64,000 nucleotides of DNA from Verrucomicrobiota bacterium. Its GTDB lineage: Bacteria > Verrucomicrobiota > Verrucomicrobiia > Limisphaerales > UBA1319. Below are positions 39,873-48,989 of the stretch, piece after piece (position 1 is the stretch's first letter; every line of letters begins with the position of its first letter). The notes beneath the pieces are model-generated. The model made no database searches. It was not told the origin of the DNA and saw only the letters and a program-made list of their open reading frames with translations. Made by a program: the position numbers and the translations under genes. The DNA is taken from positions 62,001 to 126,000 of the forward strand of contig JAKLFB010000011.1 of assembly GCA_022711435.1 (NCBI GenBank), given 5' to 3'.

Positions 39873-41270
39873 ATGGGCGGATTTTTTGGTGTGGCTTCGA
39901 AGGCGGATTGTGTCGAGGACCTATTCTACGGGACCGATTACCACTCGCATCTGGGGACCCAGCGGGGCGGCCTGGCCGTCCGCAACGCCCAGGGCATCGC
40001 CCGCGTCATCCATGACATCCGCAACGCCCAGTTCCGCAGCAAGTTCGCCGACGACATCGTCCAGATGTCGGGCTCGATCGGCGTGGGCGTCATCAGCGAT
40101 TTCGAGGACCAGCCCCTCCTGATCCGTGGCCGCCGCAGCCTCTTCGCCATCGTGACAGTCGGCGCCGTGCGCAACACGGCCGCCCTGGCGGAAAAGATGT
40201 TCCGGCGCCGCGGCGTGCATTTCGCCGAAATGAGCCACGGCGACATCAACCCCACCGAGATCGTGGCGGCGCTGATCAACCAGGAGGAGACCTTCGCCGA
40301 CGGCATCCGCCACGCCCAGGAGGAGATCGAGGGATCCTGCTCGCTTCTTCTCCTGACCGACGAAGGCATCTATGCCGCCCGCGACCGCCGGGGGCGGACC
40401 CCTGTGATCCTGGCCCAGAAAGAGGGCAGCTGCGCGGTGACCTTCGAGACGTGCGCGCTCTCCAACCTCGATTACGAGTTCGTGCGCGATCTGGGTCCGG
40501 GCGAGGTTGTCCTGGTGACGCCCGAGGGGTTCACCACCCTGAAGCCGCCGCTGCCGGAGATGAAGATGTGCAGCTTCCTGTGGGTGTATTACGGCTACCC
40601 GGCGTCAACCTACGAGGGCCGAAACGTCGAGTGTGTGCGGTATGCCTGCGGCCGATGCCTGGCCCGGCGCGACTCGGCCTCGGTCGACGTCGTCTGCGGC
40701 ATCCCGGACTCGGGCATTGGCCATGCGCTGGGCTACGCCAGCGAGGCCGGCCTGCCCTACCGCCGCCCCTTCGTGAAATACACCCCCACCTGGCCCCGCA
40801 GCTTCATGCCCCAGAACCAAAAAACCCGCGACCTGGTCGCGCGCATGAAGCTCATCCCCGTACGCGAGATCATCGACGGCCAGCGCCTCCTTTTCTGCGA
40901 GGACTCCATCGTGCGCGGCACCCAGCTCAAGGACACCATCCAGCGCCTGTTCCGGGCCGGCGCGCGCGAGGTCCACATGCGCCCCGCCTGCCCGCCGCTG
41001 ATGTTCGGATGCCCCTACCTGAACTTCTCGCGGTCGCGCACGGAGCTGGACCTGGCGGCGCGGCGGGCCATCCAGCAGATCGACGGTGAGGGCGCCGACC
41101 TCGAAAAATACACCGACCCGGCCGGCGCGCCGTACCAGCGGATGTGCCGCCAGATCGGAGGCGACCTCGGCCTCACGTCCCTTCACTACCAGCGTCTGGA
41201 CGACCTCCTGGGGGCCATCGGCCTGCCCGCAGGCCATGCCTGCACGTTCTGCTGGAACGGCCAGGCGTAG
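39873..41270 (+). CDS. purF: Amidophosphoribosyltransferase (PurF), catalytic N-terminal Cys missing
   Basis: A 465-aa protein of purine synthesis that makes phosphoribosylamine from PRPP. The N-terminal Ntn/glutaminase-type domain begins MGGFFGVASK where classical PurF has MCGIFG, so the nucleophilic cysteine at position 2 is replaced by glycine. The rest of the domain is conserved (GTDYHSHLGTQRGGLAV). The PRPP-binding site is LLFCEDSIVRGTQLKD, close to the usual DDSIVRGTT. Other typical parts are VCGIPDSGIGHALGYASEAG and RPACPPLMFGCPYLNF. Loss of Cys suggests an ammonia-dependent or otherwise supplied activity, as in other PurF-like sequences starting xGFFG; this is inference. No clear Shine-Dalgarno sequence precedes the ATG. 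Confidence 0.9.
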   Translation: MGGFFGVASKADCVEDLFYGTDYHSHLGTQRGGLAVRNAQGIARVIHDIRNAQFRSKFADDIVQMSGSIGVGVISDFEDQPLLIRGRRSLFAIVTVGAVRNTAALAEKMFRRRGVHFAEMSHGDINPTEIVAALINQEETFADGIRHAQEEIEGSCSLLLLTDEGIYAARDRRGRTPVILAQKEGSCAVTFETCALSNLDYEFVRDLGPGEVVLVTPEGFTTLKPPLPEMKMCSFLWVYYGYPASTYEGRNVECVRYACGRCLARRDSASVDVVCGIPDSGIGHALGYASEAGLPYRRPFVKYTPTWPRSFMPQNQKTRDLVARMKLIPVREIIDGQRLLFCEDSIVRGTQLKDTIQRLFRAGAREVHMRPACPPLMFGCPYLNFSRSRTELDLAARRAIQQIDGEGADLEKYTDPAGAPYQRMCRQIGGDLGLTSLHYQRLDDLLGAIGLPAGHACTFCWNGQA

Positions 41271-41306
41271 CTTTCGAGCTCGGCAGGAATCCCTCCCGCC
41301 CGCCGC

Positions 41307-42686
41307 TCAATACTCGCGGTCCTCTTTCTGCCCCGGCGCAGGCACCGGGTATCTGCCGTCCGGGCCCGCCACGAGCGGCGCCGCCGAGTTCATCGCCAGC
41401 CGATCCACAGCGGGCGCAAACTCGTGCTGGCCGTTCAGGATCTGATCGTAGGTGACAACCTGGCCGGTGTGGGCCGCCATCCGGCCCATCGATGTCACCA
41501 GGCTGGCGACCGTTCCGCGCCGGGCCTCGTTGTAGGCGCGGCCGTTCCGGATGGCATCGATCAGGTCATCCCACTCGAGCTGGTAGGGGCTCTTTTCCGG
41601 CTGGGGAAACGCCCAGGCCAGGTTCTCCTTCGTCATGTTGTGGCCGCGATAGGTCCGGACCCGGCCGGGCGCGTGGCCCGAGGTCGAGATCACGGCGGAC
41701 CCCTTCGTGCCGTGCCCGTAGCTGGCGAACTCCTCGTGGCATCCGGACATGCACCGCCCATTGAAGATCAGCTTGGCGCCGTCGGGGAATGTGTATTCGA
41801 CGGCATAGACGTCGAAGTTCTGGTCGACGGAATCGCCGCGGTAATGGCGGCCGCCGACGCCCTGGGCGGAGACCGGCCAGGCATTCTTCATCCAGCAGCA
41901 TTCGTCGATCTGGTGGATGTTGTAATCGCTGAAGATCCCGCCGCTGGCCCAGAGGAAGCCGTGGAATCGCTGGACCTGATAGAGCAGCTCGCTCTGGCCG
42001 GCCGGCCGCGGGCCCGCCTTGCCGCCCGGCCCGTGCATCCGATACGCCTGCAGCAGCATCAGATCCCCGATCTCGCCCTCCTGGATCCGCCGGTGCAGCT
42101 CCTGGCGGCCCCGGCAATGACGCACCATCAGCCCCACCCCCACTTTCAAGTTCTTTCGTTCCGACTCCTCCGCCAGCTCGAGCATGCGGCGCGTCGTGGG
42201 GCCGTCGACCGTGATCGGCTTCTCCATGAACACGTTCAATCCCTTGGCGATCGCATACGTGAAATGGACCCACCGGAACGCCGGCGGCGTGGCGAAGATC
42301 GCCACATCGCCGGGCCGCAGGCAGTCCATCGCTTTCCGGTATCCGTCGAACCCGATGAACTGGCGGTCGGTCGGGACATCCATCTGGCTGGCGTGCCGGG
42401 CCTTCAGGTCTTGAAAGCTGCTGCTGAGCTTGCGCTCGAACACGTCCGCCATCGCCACCAGCTGGATCGGACCGCTCTTGGTGGAGAGCGCATTGCCCGC
42501 CGCCCCCGTCCCCCGCCCGCCGCATCCGATCAGCGCCACGCGGATCGAGTCGCTGCCGGCCGCGTGCACGGCCGGGATGGCCACCCCCGCCAGCGCCGAG
42601 GCTGCCACCGCCTTCCCCGTGCTCGCGATGAACTCGCGCCGCGTGATGCTCGTTTCGTTCCGATGCGATTTCTGTTTCTGGTTCAT
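41307..42686 (-). CDS. Tat-exported Gfo/Idh/MocA family oxidoreductase
   Basis: A 459-aa NAD(P)-dependent oxidoreductase. The start at 42686 gives a twin-arginine signal (TRREFIASTGKAVAAS) with cleavage near VHA-AGSD; the frame open to 42878 is not used. The Rossmann domain shows VALIGCGGRGTGAAGNAL, followed by LNVFMEKPITVDGPT, the EKP motif whose Lys is catalytic in this family, and a C-terminal alpha/beta domain (WASGGIFSDYNIHQIDECCW). Such proteins usually act on sugars or inositols; Tat-exported versions are expanded in Verrucomicrobiota and Planctomycetota and probably act on periplasmic carbohydrates. Substrate unknown. Divergent from the dUTPase-like gene. Confidence 0.92.
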   Translation of the reverse strand: MNQKQKSHRNETSITRREFIASTGKAVAASALAGVAIPAVHAAGSDSIRVALIGCGGRGTGAAGNALSTKSGPIQLVAMADVFERKLSSSFQDLKARHASQMDVPTDRQFIGFDGYRKAMDCLRPGDVAIFATPPAFRWVHFTYAIAKGLNVFMEKPITVDGPTTRRMLELAEESERKNLKVGVGLMVRHCRGRQELHRRIQEGEIGDLMLLQAYRMHGPGGKAGPRPAGQSELLYQVQRFHGFLWASGGIFSDYNIHQIDECCWMKNAWPVSAQGVGGRHYRGDSVDQNFDVYAVEYTFPDGAKLIFNGRCMSGCHEEFASYGHGTKGSAVISTSGHAPGRVRTYRGHNMTKENLAWAFPQPEKSPYQLEWDDLIDAIRNGRAYNEARRGTVASLVTSMGRMAAHTGQVVTYDQILNGQHEFAPAVDRLAMNSAAPLVAGPDGRYPVPAPGQKEDREY

Positions 42687-42804
42687 AGTCTTGCCTGATC
42701 TTGCCGCCATTCCAATGGCCTGACCCGATTCTGTCCAGCCCGAAATCCCCGGAGAACACTTGCGCTTGCCTACCCGCCCGCTTTGTCGAATGCTCACTCC
42801 ATCT

Positions 42805-43185
42805 ATGGAATCGCTCGATTCATTGCAGGACATGTTCCGGATGCAGAAATTGCTCAACGAGCGGATCGGCGTCCGCACCGACGGGATGACACCCGAGGAG
42901 CGGGCCCGGTGGGTACTGAATTACTGCCGGGCCATGTCGCAGGAGATCGCCGAGCTGACCGACAGCGTCCCGTGGAAATGGTGGGCCAAGTACCAGAAGC
43001 TCGACGAGCAGAATGCGCGGGTCGAGGTCGTGGACCTGTTCCACTTCCTCATCAGCGCCGCCCAGGTCCTCGGGATGAGCGCCGAGGACGTCTATGCGGC
43101 CTACCTGAAGAAGAACGCGGTTAATTTCTCCCGCCAGGAGCAGGGGTACACCCGCAAGGACGAAGGCGATTCCAAGCACATCTGA
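42805..43185 (+). CDS. Dimeric dUTPase-like protein (all-alpha NTP pyrophosphohydrolase)
   Basis: A 126-aa protein from ATG 42805; an in-frame ATG at 42790 would add five residues. It contains the all-alpha NTP-PPase metal-binding pattern EIAELTDSVPWKWWAKY, followed by EVVDLFHFLISAAQVLGMS, and a conserved-looking tail VNFSRQEQGYTRKDEGD. This resembles dimeric dUTP diphosphatases and MazG-related enzymes, which hydrolyse dUTP to dUMP and pyrophosphate. It is compact compared with phage and trypanosome versions. It converges on aroC with five bases between the stop codons. Confidence 0.85.
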   Translation: MESLDSLQDMFRMQKLLNERIGVRTDGMTPEERARWVLNYCRAMSQEIAELTDSVPWKWWAKYQKLDEQNARVEVVDLFHFLISAAQVLGMSAEDVYAAYLKKNAVNFSRQEQGYTRKDEGDSKHI

Positions 43186-43190
43186 GGGGG

Positions 43191-44291
43191 TCAAGGCTGG
43201 GGGGATCGCCCCTCCCCGCATTGCGCGCGGTGCCGCAGGGCGTGATCCACAAGCACCAGGGCGGCCATCGCCTCGACAATCGGCACGGCCCGCGGCAGGA
43301 CGCACGGATCGTGTCGGCCCCGGCCCCGCAGCGTGGTCGAACGCCCCTCGGCGTCCACCGTCTCCTGCTCGACCATCACCGTCGCCACGGGCTTGAAGGC
43401 CACCCGGAAATAGATCGGCGCTCCGTTCGAGATGCCGCCCTGGATCCCGCCCGACCAGTTCGTTCGCGTGGCCACGCGGCCATCCCGGATGCAGAAGGCG
43501 TCGTTGTGCTCGATCCCGGTCATCCGGGTGCCGGCGAAGCCCGAGCCCACCTCGAATCCTTTGGCGGCGGGCAGGCTGAGCATCGCCTTGGCCAGATCGG
43601 CCTCGAGCTTGTCGAAGACCGGATCGCCCCAGCCGGGCGGCACGCCTCGCGCCACGCCGGTGACAATCCCTCCCACGGTGTTCCCCTCGCGGCGGATCCG
43701 CTCGATGAGCCGCATCATCCGCTGAGCCATGCGCGGATCCGGGCATCGGACCGGGTTGGCCTCGACGTCCTGCGGCTGCACCTTCTCCATATCGACGGCG
43801 GCGGCCAGGGTGCGGACCTGCTGGACCCAGGCGAGCACCTCCACGCCGAACTGCTCGCGCAGCACCTTCCGCGCAATCGCGCCCGCAGCCACCCGGCCAA
43901 TCGTCTCCCGCGCGCTCGATCGGCCGCCCCCCTGCCAGTTGCGAAACCCGTATTTCGCCCAATACGTGTAATCGGCGTGGGACGGCCGGAACTTGCCGGC
44001 CATCTCTGAGTAAGCCCCCGGGCGGGCGTCCTCGTTCTTCACCCAGAGGCAGATCGGCGTGCCCAGGGTCTTGCCCTCGAACGTCCCCGACAGTATCTGG
44101 ACGGCGTCCGATTCCTTGCGGGGCGAGACGATGGGCGACTGGCCCGGGCGGCGCCGGTCCAGGTCAGGCTGGATGTCCGGCTCGGCAAGCTCGAGCCGGG
44201 GCGGGCATCCGTCGACAATTGCGCCCACCCCGCCGCCGTGCGACTCCCCCCAGGTTGTCACGCGAAACAAATGCCCAAAGGTGTTGCCCAT
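43191..44291 (-). CDS. aroC: Chorismate synthase
   Basis: A 366-aa FMN-dependent enzyme that converts 5-enolpyruvylshikimate 3-phosphate to chorismate. It shows the family signatures [35 protein letters not shown] and [20 protein letters not shown], and the C-terminal [14 protein letters not shown] and [18 protein letters not shown]. Length is normal. It feeds trpE in this same window. It is transcribed divergently from the FAD-dependent oxidoreductase gene with a 90-bp gap. Confidence 0.97.
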   Translation of the reverse strand: MGNTFGHLFRVTTWGESHGGGVGAIVDGCPPRLELAEPDIQPDLDRRRPGQSPIVSPRKESDAVQILSGTFEGKTLGTPICLWVKNEDARPGAYSEMAGKFRPSHADYTYWAKYGFRNWQGGGRSSARETIGRVAAGAIARKVLREQFGVEVLAWVQQVRTLAAAVDMEKVQPQDVEANPVRCPDPRMAQRMMRLIERIRREGNTVGGIVTGVARGVPPGWGDPVFDKLEADLAKAMLSLPAAKGFEVGSGFAGTRMTGIEHNDAFCIRDGRVATRTNWSGGIQGGISNGAPIYFRVAFKPVATVMVEQETVDAEGRSTTLRGRGRHDPCVLPRAVPIVEAMAALVLVDHALRHRAQCGEGRSPQP

Positions 44292-44381
44292 GCCCGCACC
44301 ATGGGCGAAAACCCCCCTCCCGACAAGCCTTGGATCGCATTTGCCTTCCCCGCGCGGCCTCGAGCCGCTATCCTGGAACCT

Positions 44382-46832
44382 ATGCGCTTACCCCTTCGCG
44401 TTCGCTTGTGGCAGCCGATCGCACCGCGGCTGGTTTGGCTGGCCGGGATGATCGGCCTCGGCATGCAGCCGCTTGCCGCCGCCGAGGCTCAATCCGGCCT
44501 GATCCTGGCCGAAGCCGAAGGTTTTGACCGACGCGGCGGGTGGGTTGTCGACCAGCAGTTCATGGACATCATGGGCTCGCCGTATCTTCTGGCGCACGGC
44601 CTGGGGCGCCCGGTCGCCGACGCAACCACCGATCTCTCGATCCCCGCAGCCGGCCGGTATCGGGTTTGGGTGCGGACCAAGGACTGGGTTGCACCTTGGA
44701 ATGCCCAGGGCGCACCAGGGCGCTTCCAGGTGGTTGTCCGCGGCCGTCCGCTCGAGGCCGTCTTCGGCGCCTCCGGCGCTGACTGGCACTGGCAGGACGG
44801 CGGGCTCATCGATCTGCCCGCAGGCAAAGCCTCCCTCGCATTGCACGATCTCACGGGGTTCGAAGGGCGGTGCGACGCCGTGCTGCTGTCGCGGGACCCG
44901 GACTTCACCCCGCCGAATCGGGATCCGGCGATGGCCGTCTTTCGCCGGGCATGCCTGGGCCTGCCGGAGGAACCGGAGCGGGCGGGAGAGTATGATTTTG
45001 TGGTCACGGGCGGCGGGATTGCGGGGACGTGTGCGGCGCTGGCAGCGGCGCGGCTGGGGCTGAAGGTGGCGCTGGTCCAAGACCGGCCGGTGCTCGGCGG
45101 CAACAACAGCTCCGAGGTCCGCGTCTGGCTCCAGGGCGCCCGCAACGACGAGCCCTGGCCGAGAATCGGAGACATCGTGGCCGAACTCGAGCAGGAGCGC
45201 CGCGCCCATTACGGCCCCGCAAATACAGCAGATCTGTACGAAGACGAAAAGAAGCTCGCTGTCGCGCGCGCTGAACCCAATATCACCCTCCTGCTCGAAC
45301 ACCGCGTCAACGGCGTCGAGATGGCCAACCGCCGCATCGTGGCCGTGATCGCCCAGTCGATCGCCAGCGGAAAGCGCCTCCGGATCGGCGGGCGATGGTT
45401 TGCAGACTGCACCGGCGACGCCTCGGTCGGCGCCCTGGCCGGCGCCGATCTCGACATGGAACCGAAGGGCCACATGGGACCGTGCAACCTCTGGAACGTC
45501 TGCGAAGCCCGGGATGCCGCCGGCGCCGTCTCCACCCAGCCCATCCCCTTCCCGCGCTGCCCGTGGGCGCTGGATCTTTCGGACAAACCCTTTCCCGGCC
45601 GCAGCCCGACAAACCCCAATCCGAACCAGCTCGGCGGATGGTACTGGGAAAGCGGTTTCGACCGGGACCCCATCCAGGAGATGGAGCTGATCCGGGACTG
45701 GAATTTTCGCGCGATGTACGGCGCCTGGGATGTGATCAAGAACGTCGACAAGGTCCTGCCCAACTACATCCTGAACTGGTCCGCCCACATCCTCGGCAAA
45801 CGCGAATCCCGCCGCCTCATGGGCGATGTGATCCTCACGCTTGATGACCTCCAGAGCGACCGCCAGTTCCCCGATCCCGCTGCCCCGACCGGCTGGAGCA
45901 ACGACATCCACTCGCCCGATCCCCGATACGAGAAGGGATTCGAGGGCGATGCGTTCATCGCCCGAGCCGACTTCGGCCAATACCCCGCCCACCGCGCCGG
46001 CCGGCCCTACTGGATCCCCTATCGCTGCCTCTACTCGCGCAACATCCCCAACCTCTTCATGGCCGGACGCAACATCAGCGTCGCCCACGAAGCGCTCGGC
46101 GCCGTCCGTGTCATGCGCACCTGCGGCGCCGAGGGCGAAATCATCGGCATGGCCGCCAGCCTCTGCCGGAAATATTCCGCCACTCCGCGCGCGATCTACG
46201 AAAAACATCTTTCCGAATTGCAGGACCTCATGCGGCGCGGCGCCGGCAAACTCCAGGGACGCCAAATCCCTTACATCAACCAGGGACGCCGCACCGCCCA
46301 ATCCGCCACCCCGCCGCGCCCGCTGCCCCTCGCCGCGCCCGCATGGCTCGAAGATGCGGGTCCCAACCTGGCCCGCACCGCCCGCGTGAGCATCCCCGGC
46401 GCTCCGACCACCGACGCCCAGGCCGCACGCCTTCTCGTCGATGGCCTCAGCCGCATGGAAGACAACACGACCCGATGGATCCATCGCGGCCCGCTGCCTC
46501 ATTATGTCGAGTTCATCTGGACCGCCCCCGTCCGCCTCGGCGCTGCCCGCATCCTCTCCGGCTATTCCTCGAATGGCGCCGTCCAGGCCCCCATCCGGGA
46601 TTTCCGATTCCAATGGCATGACGGTGCCGCGTGGAAGGACATCCCCGGCGCAACGATCCTCGATAACACCCTCCCCGCCTGGTCCGGAACATTCGACGCC
46701 GTCCATGCCTCCCGGATCCGACTCGCCATCACCGCCACCCAGGATGACATCGCCCGCATCTGGGAAGTCGAACTGTACGCCCCTGCCGTAAAACCGCGGA
46801 CTCCAAACTTTAGATCCATGATCGATCCCTAA
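44382..46832 (+). CDS. Secreted FAD-dependent oxidoreductase with carbohydrate-binding-like ends
   Basis: A 816-aa protein starting with a long signal ([23 protein letters not shown]). An N-terminal beta domain (about 40-195, [16 protein letters not shown]) resembles carbohydrate-binding modules. The FAD_oxidored domain begins near residue 207 with [20 protein letters not shown] and [13 protein letters not shown], and ends with [22 protein letters not shown]. The C-terminal 150 residues ([15 protein letters not shown] onward) resemble an F5/8-type discoidin domain. Related proteins are frequent in polysaccharide-degrading PVC bacteria, but their reaction is generally unknown; oxidation of a sugar or sugar acid in the periplasm is a reasonable guess. 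The start at 44382 was preferred over the frame's first ATG (44238), which lies inside aroC. Confidence 0.87.
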   Translation: MRLPLRVRLWQPIAPRLVWLAGMIGLGMQPLAAAEAQSGLILAEAEGFDRRGGWVVDQQFMDIMGSPYLLAHGLGRPVADATTDLSIPAAGRYRVWVRTKDWVAPWNAQGAPGRFQVVVRGRPLEAVFGASGADWHWQDGGLIDLPAGKASLALHDLTGFEGRCDAVLLSRDPDFTPPNRDPAMAVFRRACLGLPEEPERAGEYDFVVTGGGIAGTCAALAAARLGLKVALVQDRPVLGGNNSSEVRVWLQGARNDEPWPRIGDIVAELEQERRAHYGPANTADLYEDEKKLAVARAEPNITLLLEHRVNGVEMANRRIVAVIAQSIASGKRLRIGGRWFADCTGDASVGALAGADLDMEPKGHMGPCNLWNVCEARDAAGAVSTQPIPFPRCPWALDLSDKPFPGRSPTNPNPNQLGGWYWESGFDRDPIQEMELIRDWNFRAMYGAWDVIKNVDKVLPNYILNWSAHILGKRESRRLMGDVILTLDDLQSDRQFPDPAAPTGWSNDIHSPDPRYEKGFEGDAFIARADFGQYPAHRAGRPYWIPYRCLYSRNIPNLFMAGRNISVAHEALGAVRVMRTCGAEGEIIGMAASLCRKYSATPRAIYEKHLSELQDLMRRGAGKLQGRQIPYINQGRRTAQSATPPRPLPLAAPAWLEDAGPNLARTARVSIPGAPTTDAQAARLLVDGLSRMEDNTTRWIHRGPLPHYVEFIWTAPVRLGAARILSGYSSNGAVQAPIRDFRFQWHDGAAWKDIPGATILDNTLPAWSGTFDAVHASRIRLAITATQDDIARIWEVELYAPAVKPRTPNFRSMIDP

Positions 46833-47198
46833 CCGACAGAAGCCCTCAACCGCCAGACGTTCGGTTTTCCTGGAGACAACACCGACGAAGGCAGTCTGGG
46901 CAACGCCGTCCCTACCTCCGTCTGCGCTACCGGACCGCGCTCGGCCAACCGCCACCGTCCCAATCCGGATTTTCAGAACCGTACCAACCGCACCGCCCAC
47001 GGGGACGCCGTGCGCCAAAGCTGTTACCGGGGTGAATGCGTGGACCGTTATTTTCTTGACTCGCTCGCTCGTTTCCTTATAAGGTGTTAGTCAGACTTCA
47101 GATGTTTATTGAAGGGACGGGTTTTTCTTGACGCGCTTTAACGGAAAAGTCCGTGGAATATGCTATTCGCGACTCAGTTTTGGGCTAATGGCTGCCAC
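46833..47198 (+). other. Intergenic region upstream of locus B
   Basis: About 366 bp without a convincing gene. The first 200 bp show nothing notable. The last 140 bp are more AT-rich and contain the promoter at 47056-47083 and possible alternative starts of the next gene (ATG 47160). Confidence 0.5.
47056..47083 (+). promoter_or_regulatory. Predicted sigma70-type promoter for locus B
   Basis: TTGACT (47056-47061) and TATAAG (47078-47083) are separated by 16 bp. A start near 47090 would leave a leader of about 70-110 nt. It is the best promoter match upstream of the five-gene locus. Confidence 0.55.
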
Positions 47199-48989
47199 AT
47201 GGCCCGCAAGGTTTCCCCCATGCAGAATTCCATGCTCCGCCTCCTCGCACTGGTCCTGTTCCTCACGATGCCGAACGCTCTGGGCCAATGGCTCACCCAG
47301 CGAGTTGTGCTCCAGCCCGGCTGGAATGCCGTCCACTTCGAGGTCAGCCCGGAACCGGGCGACTGCGCGCGGGTGTTCGCCGGGCAACCGGTCCAAAGCG
47401 TCTGGAAATGGAATCGACGCTTCTCGACGATCCAGTTCACGGTGGACCCGAACATGCTATTGCCGGAGGATCCGGATTGGCTGGTCTGGCTGCCACCGTC
47501 CAATCCACGCTCCTTCCTGAGCCGGCTGGGCGCGCTGCAAGGCAACCAAGCGTACCTTATCAAGGTTGCGCCAAACGCTGCACCGTTCACTCTGGCGCTC
47601 AAGGGGCGCGTTATCCTGGCGCGGCAAGAGTGGTACCCGCACGGCCTCAACCTGGTTGGTTTTCCCGTCCATACCAACCATCCGCCAACTTTCGCCGAGT
47701 TCTTCAAGTTCACGCCTGAGGTGGACACTTCCAAAGGCTACGCCAACGAGTTGTATAGCCTGGACGCCAGCGGAGCCGGCCGGCGCATTGTCCAACCCGC
47801 CCGCGATCGCATCGAGCGAGGCAGGGCTTACTGGGTGGGTTGCGCCCGCACGCCGACGGATATCTCGGCGCTGCGCATCACTGCCGGAACTGGCGGGAGG
47901 GTGGATTTCGGCGTTCTGCTGACGCGCCAGGAACTGATCATGAAGAACACGCATCCGACCGACGCGTTCACCGTCTGCATGCGGCAGCGGGCCTCGGAAA
48001 GCCCGCCTCCAACCGGTGGTTTCCCGGAACTGGCGGGCCCGGCACCCCTCTCTTACCTGGCCAAAAATGCCAGTAACCGATGGGAGTGGAGCAACCTCGC
48101 CGACGCCGGTCTGTCGCACACATTGGCGCCGGGCGAGCAGTGGCGCTTATGGTTGGGCGTGCGTCGCCGCGACCTAGCGCCGTACGTGCCCCAGGGCACC
48201 AACGGCGCCTCCTACCAGAGCATTCTTGAGATGACCGACGGCGCGGAGTCGCTGCTGATCCGCGCCCCGGTCGAGGTGCGCCAACCGCAGGCGGGGCGCG
48301 CCGTTTTGACAAGCACCGGCGATCCTGGAGACGCGCACCATGAGGACGAGGGTCTTTGGGTCGGCTCGGTGACGTTGGATCAGGTGAATGCGCCGGCCTA
48401 CACGGACACGAATCTGGTGAGCACGCCCGCGCCCCTCTCGTTCCGCCTCCTGATGCACGTTGACGGCTACGGCCGGCCGAACTTGCTGCAACAGGTCGCA
48501 CTGGCCTGGGATCCGACGTTGACCACCGCGCCGCACACCAACGGCACCTACGCACTCTACGCTGATGAGCGGGCCCTGCCGCTGGAAGCGACGGATGTCA
48601 AGCGGATCGATTCGGTCGTCTTCCCGATCATGGCGCCCGTTGGTTTGACGGGCGGTCTCACCAACGCGCTCGCCGGCACCATCACCAACTCGTTCGACGA
48701 TCCCACCAATCCTTTCCTCCATCGCTATCACCCAATGCACGACAACAAGAATTGGGACTTCGAGCCTTACCCCTACGCGGTGGAAACCCGGACCATTGTC
48801 CGGAAAATCACCCTGACCTTCAATCCCGTTACGAACAACCCGGCCAACCCGTATTACGGTGTGGACTTCAAGAGCGGGACCTATCGGGAGACGCTTTCCG
48901 GGTTGCGGTTCCAGCCGGTTTTAGTGCAGGGGCTTTTCTCGCTCCAGCGCATCAGCCAGATCAACCAACTACGAGGCACGACACCATGA
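47199..48989 (+). CDS. Secreted fused 'GWNA-WVG' protein, first gene of locus B
   Basis: A 596-aa protein from ATG 47199 (ATG 47160 gives 609 aa; ATG 47220 is also possible). The signal peptide is LRLLALVLFLTMPNALGQ, preceded by a basic MARK start. The first half matches the 349-aa locus A protein: RVVLQPGWNAVHFEVSP, LGALQGNQAYLIKV, LNLVGFPVHTNHPPTFAEFF, GRAYWVGCAR. The second half, from EGLWVGSVTLDQV, matches the 692-aa locus A partner, including NALAGTITNSFDDPTNPFLH and the end SGTYRETLSGLRFQPV ... GLFSLQRIS. It lacks the Ala-rich insertion of that partner. This fusion indicates that the two halves interact. Its stop overlaps the next start as ATGA. Function unknown. Confidence 0.87.
   Translation: MARKVSPMQNSMLRLLALVLFLTMPNALGQWLTQRVVLQPGWNAVHFEVSPEPGDCARVFAGQPVQSVWKWNRRFSTIQFTVDPNMLLPEDPDWLVWLPPSNPRSFLSRLGALQGNQAYLIKVAPNAAPFTLALKGRVILARQEWYPHGLNLVGFPVHTNHPPTFAEFFKFTPEVDTSKGYANELYSLDASGAGRRIVQPARDRIERGRAYWVGCARTPTDISALRITAGTGGRVDFGVLLTRQELIMKNTHPTDAFTVCMRQRASESPPPTGGFPELAGPAPLSYLAKNASNRWEWSNLADAGLSHTLAPGEQWRLWLGVRRRDLAPYVPQGTNGASYQSILEMTDGAESLLIRAPVEVRQPQAGRAVLTSTGDPGDAHHEDEGLWVGSVTLDQVNAPAYTDTNLVSTPAPLSFRLLMHVDGYGRPNLLQQVALAWDPTLTTAPHTNGTYALYADERALPLEATDVKRIDSVVFPIMAPVGLTGGLTNALAGTITNSFDDPTNPFLHRYHPMHDNKNWDFEPYPYAVETRTIVRKITLTFNPVTNNPANPYYGVDFKSGTYRETLSGLRFQPVLVQGLFSLQRISQINQLRGTTP

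Noticed and set aside
44388-47018. Minus-strand frame of 876 codons
   Set aside because: Antisense to the FAD oxidoreductase; no domain motifs.
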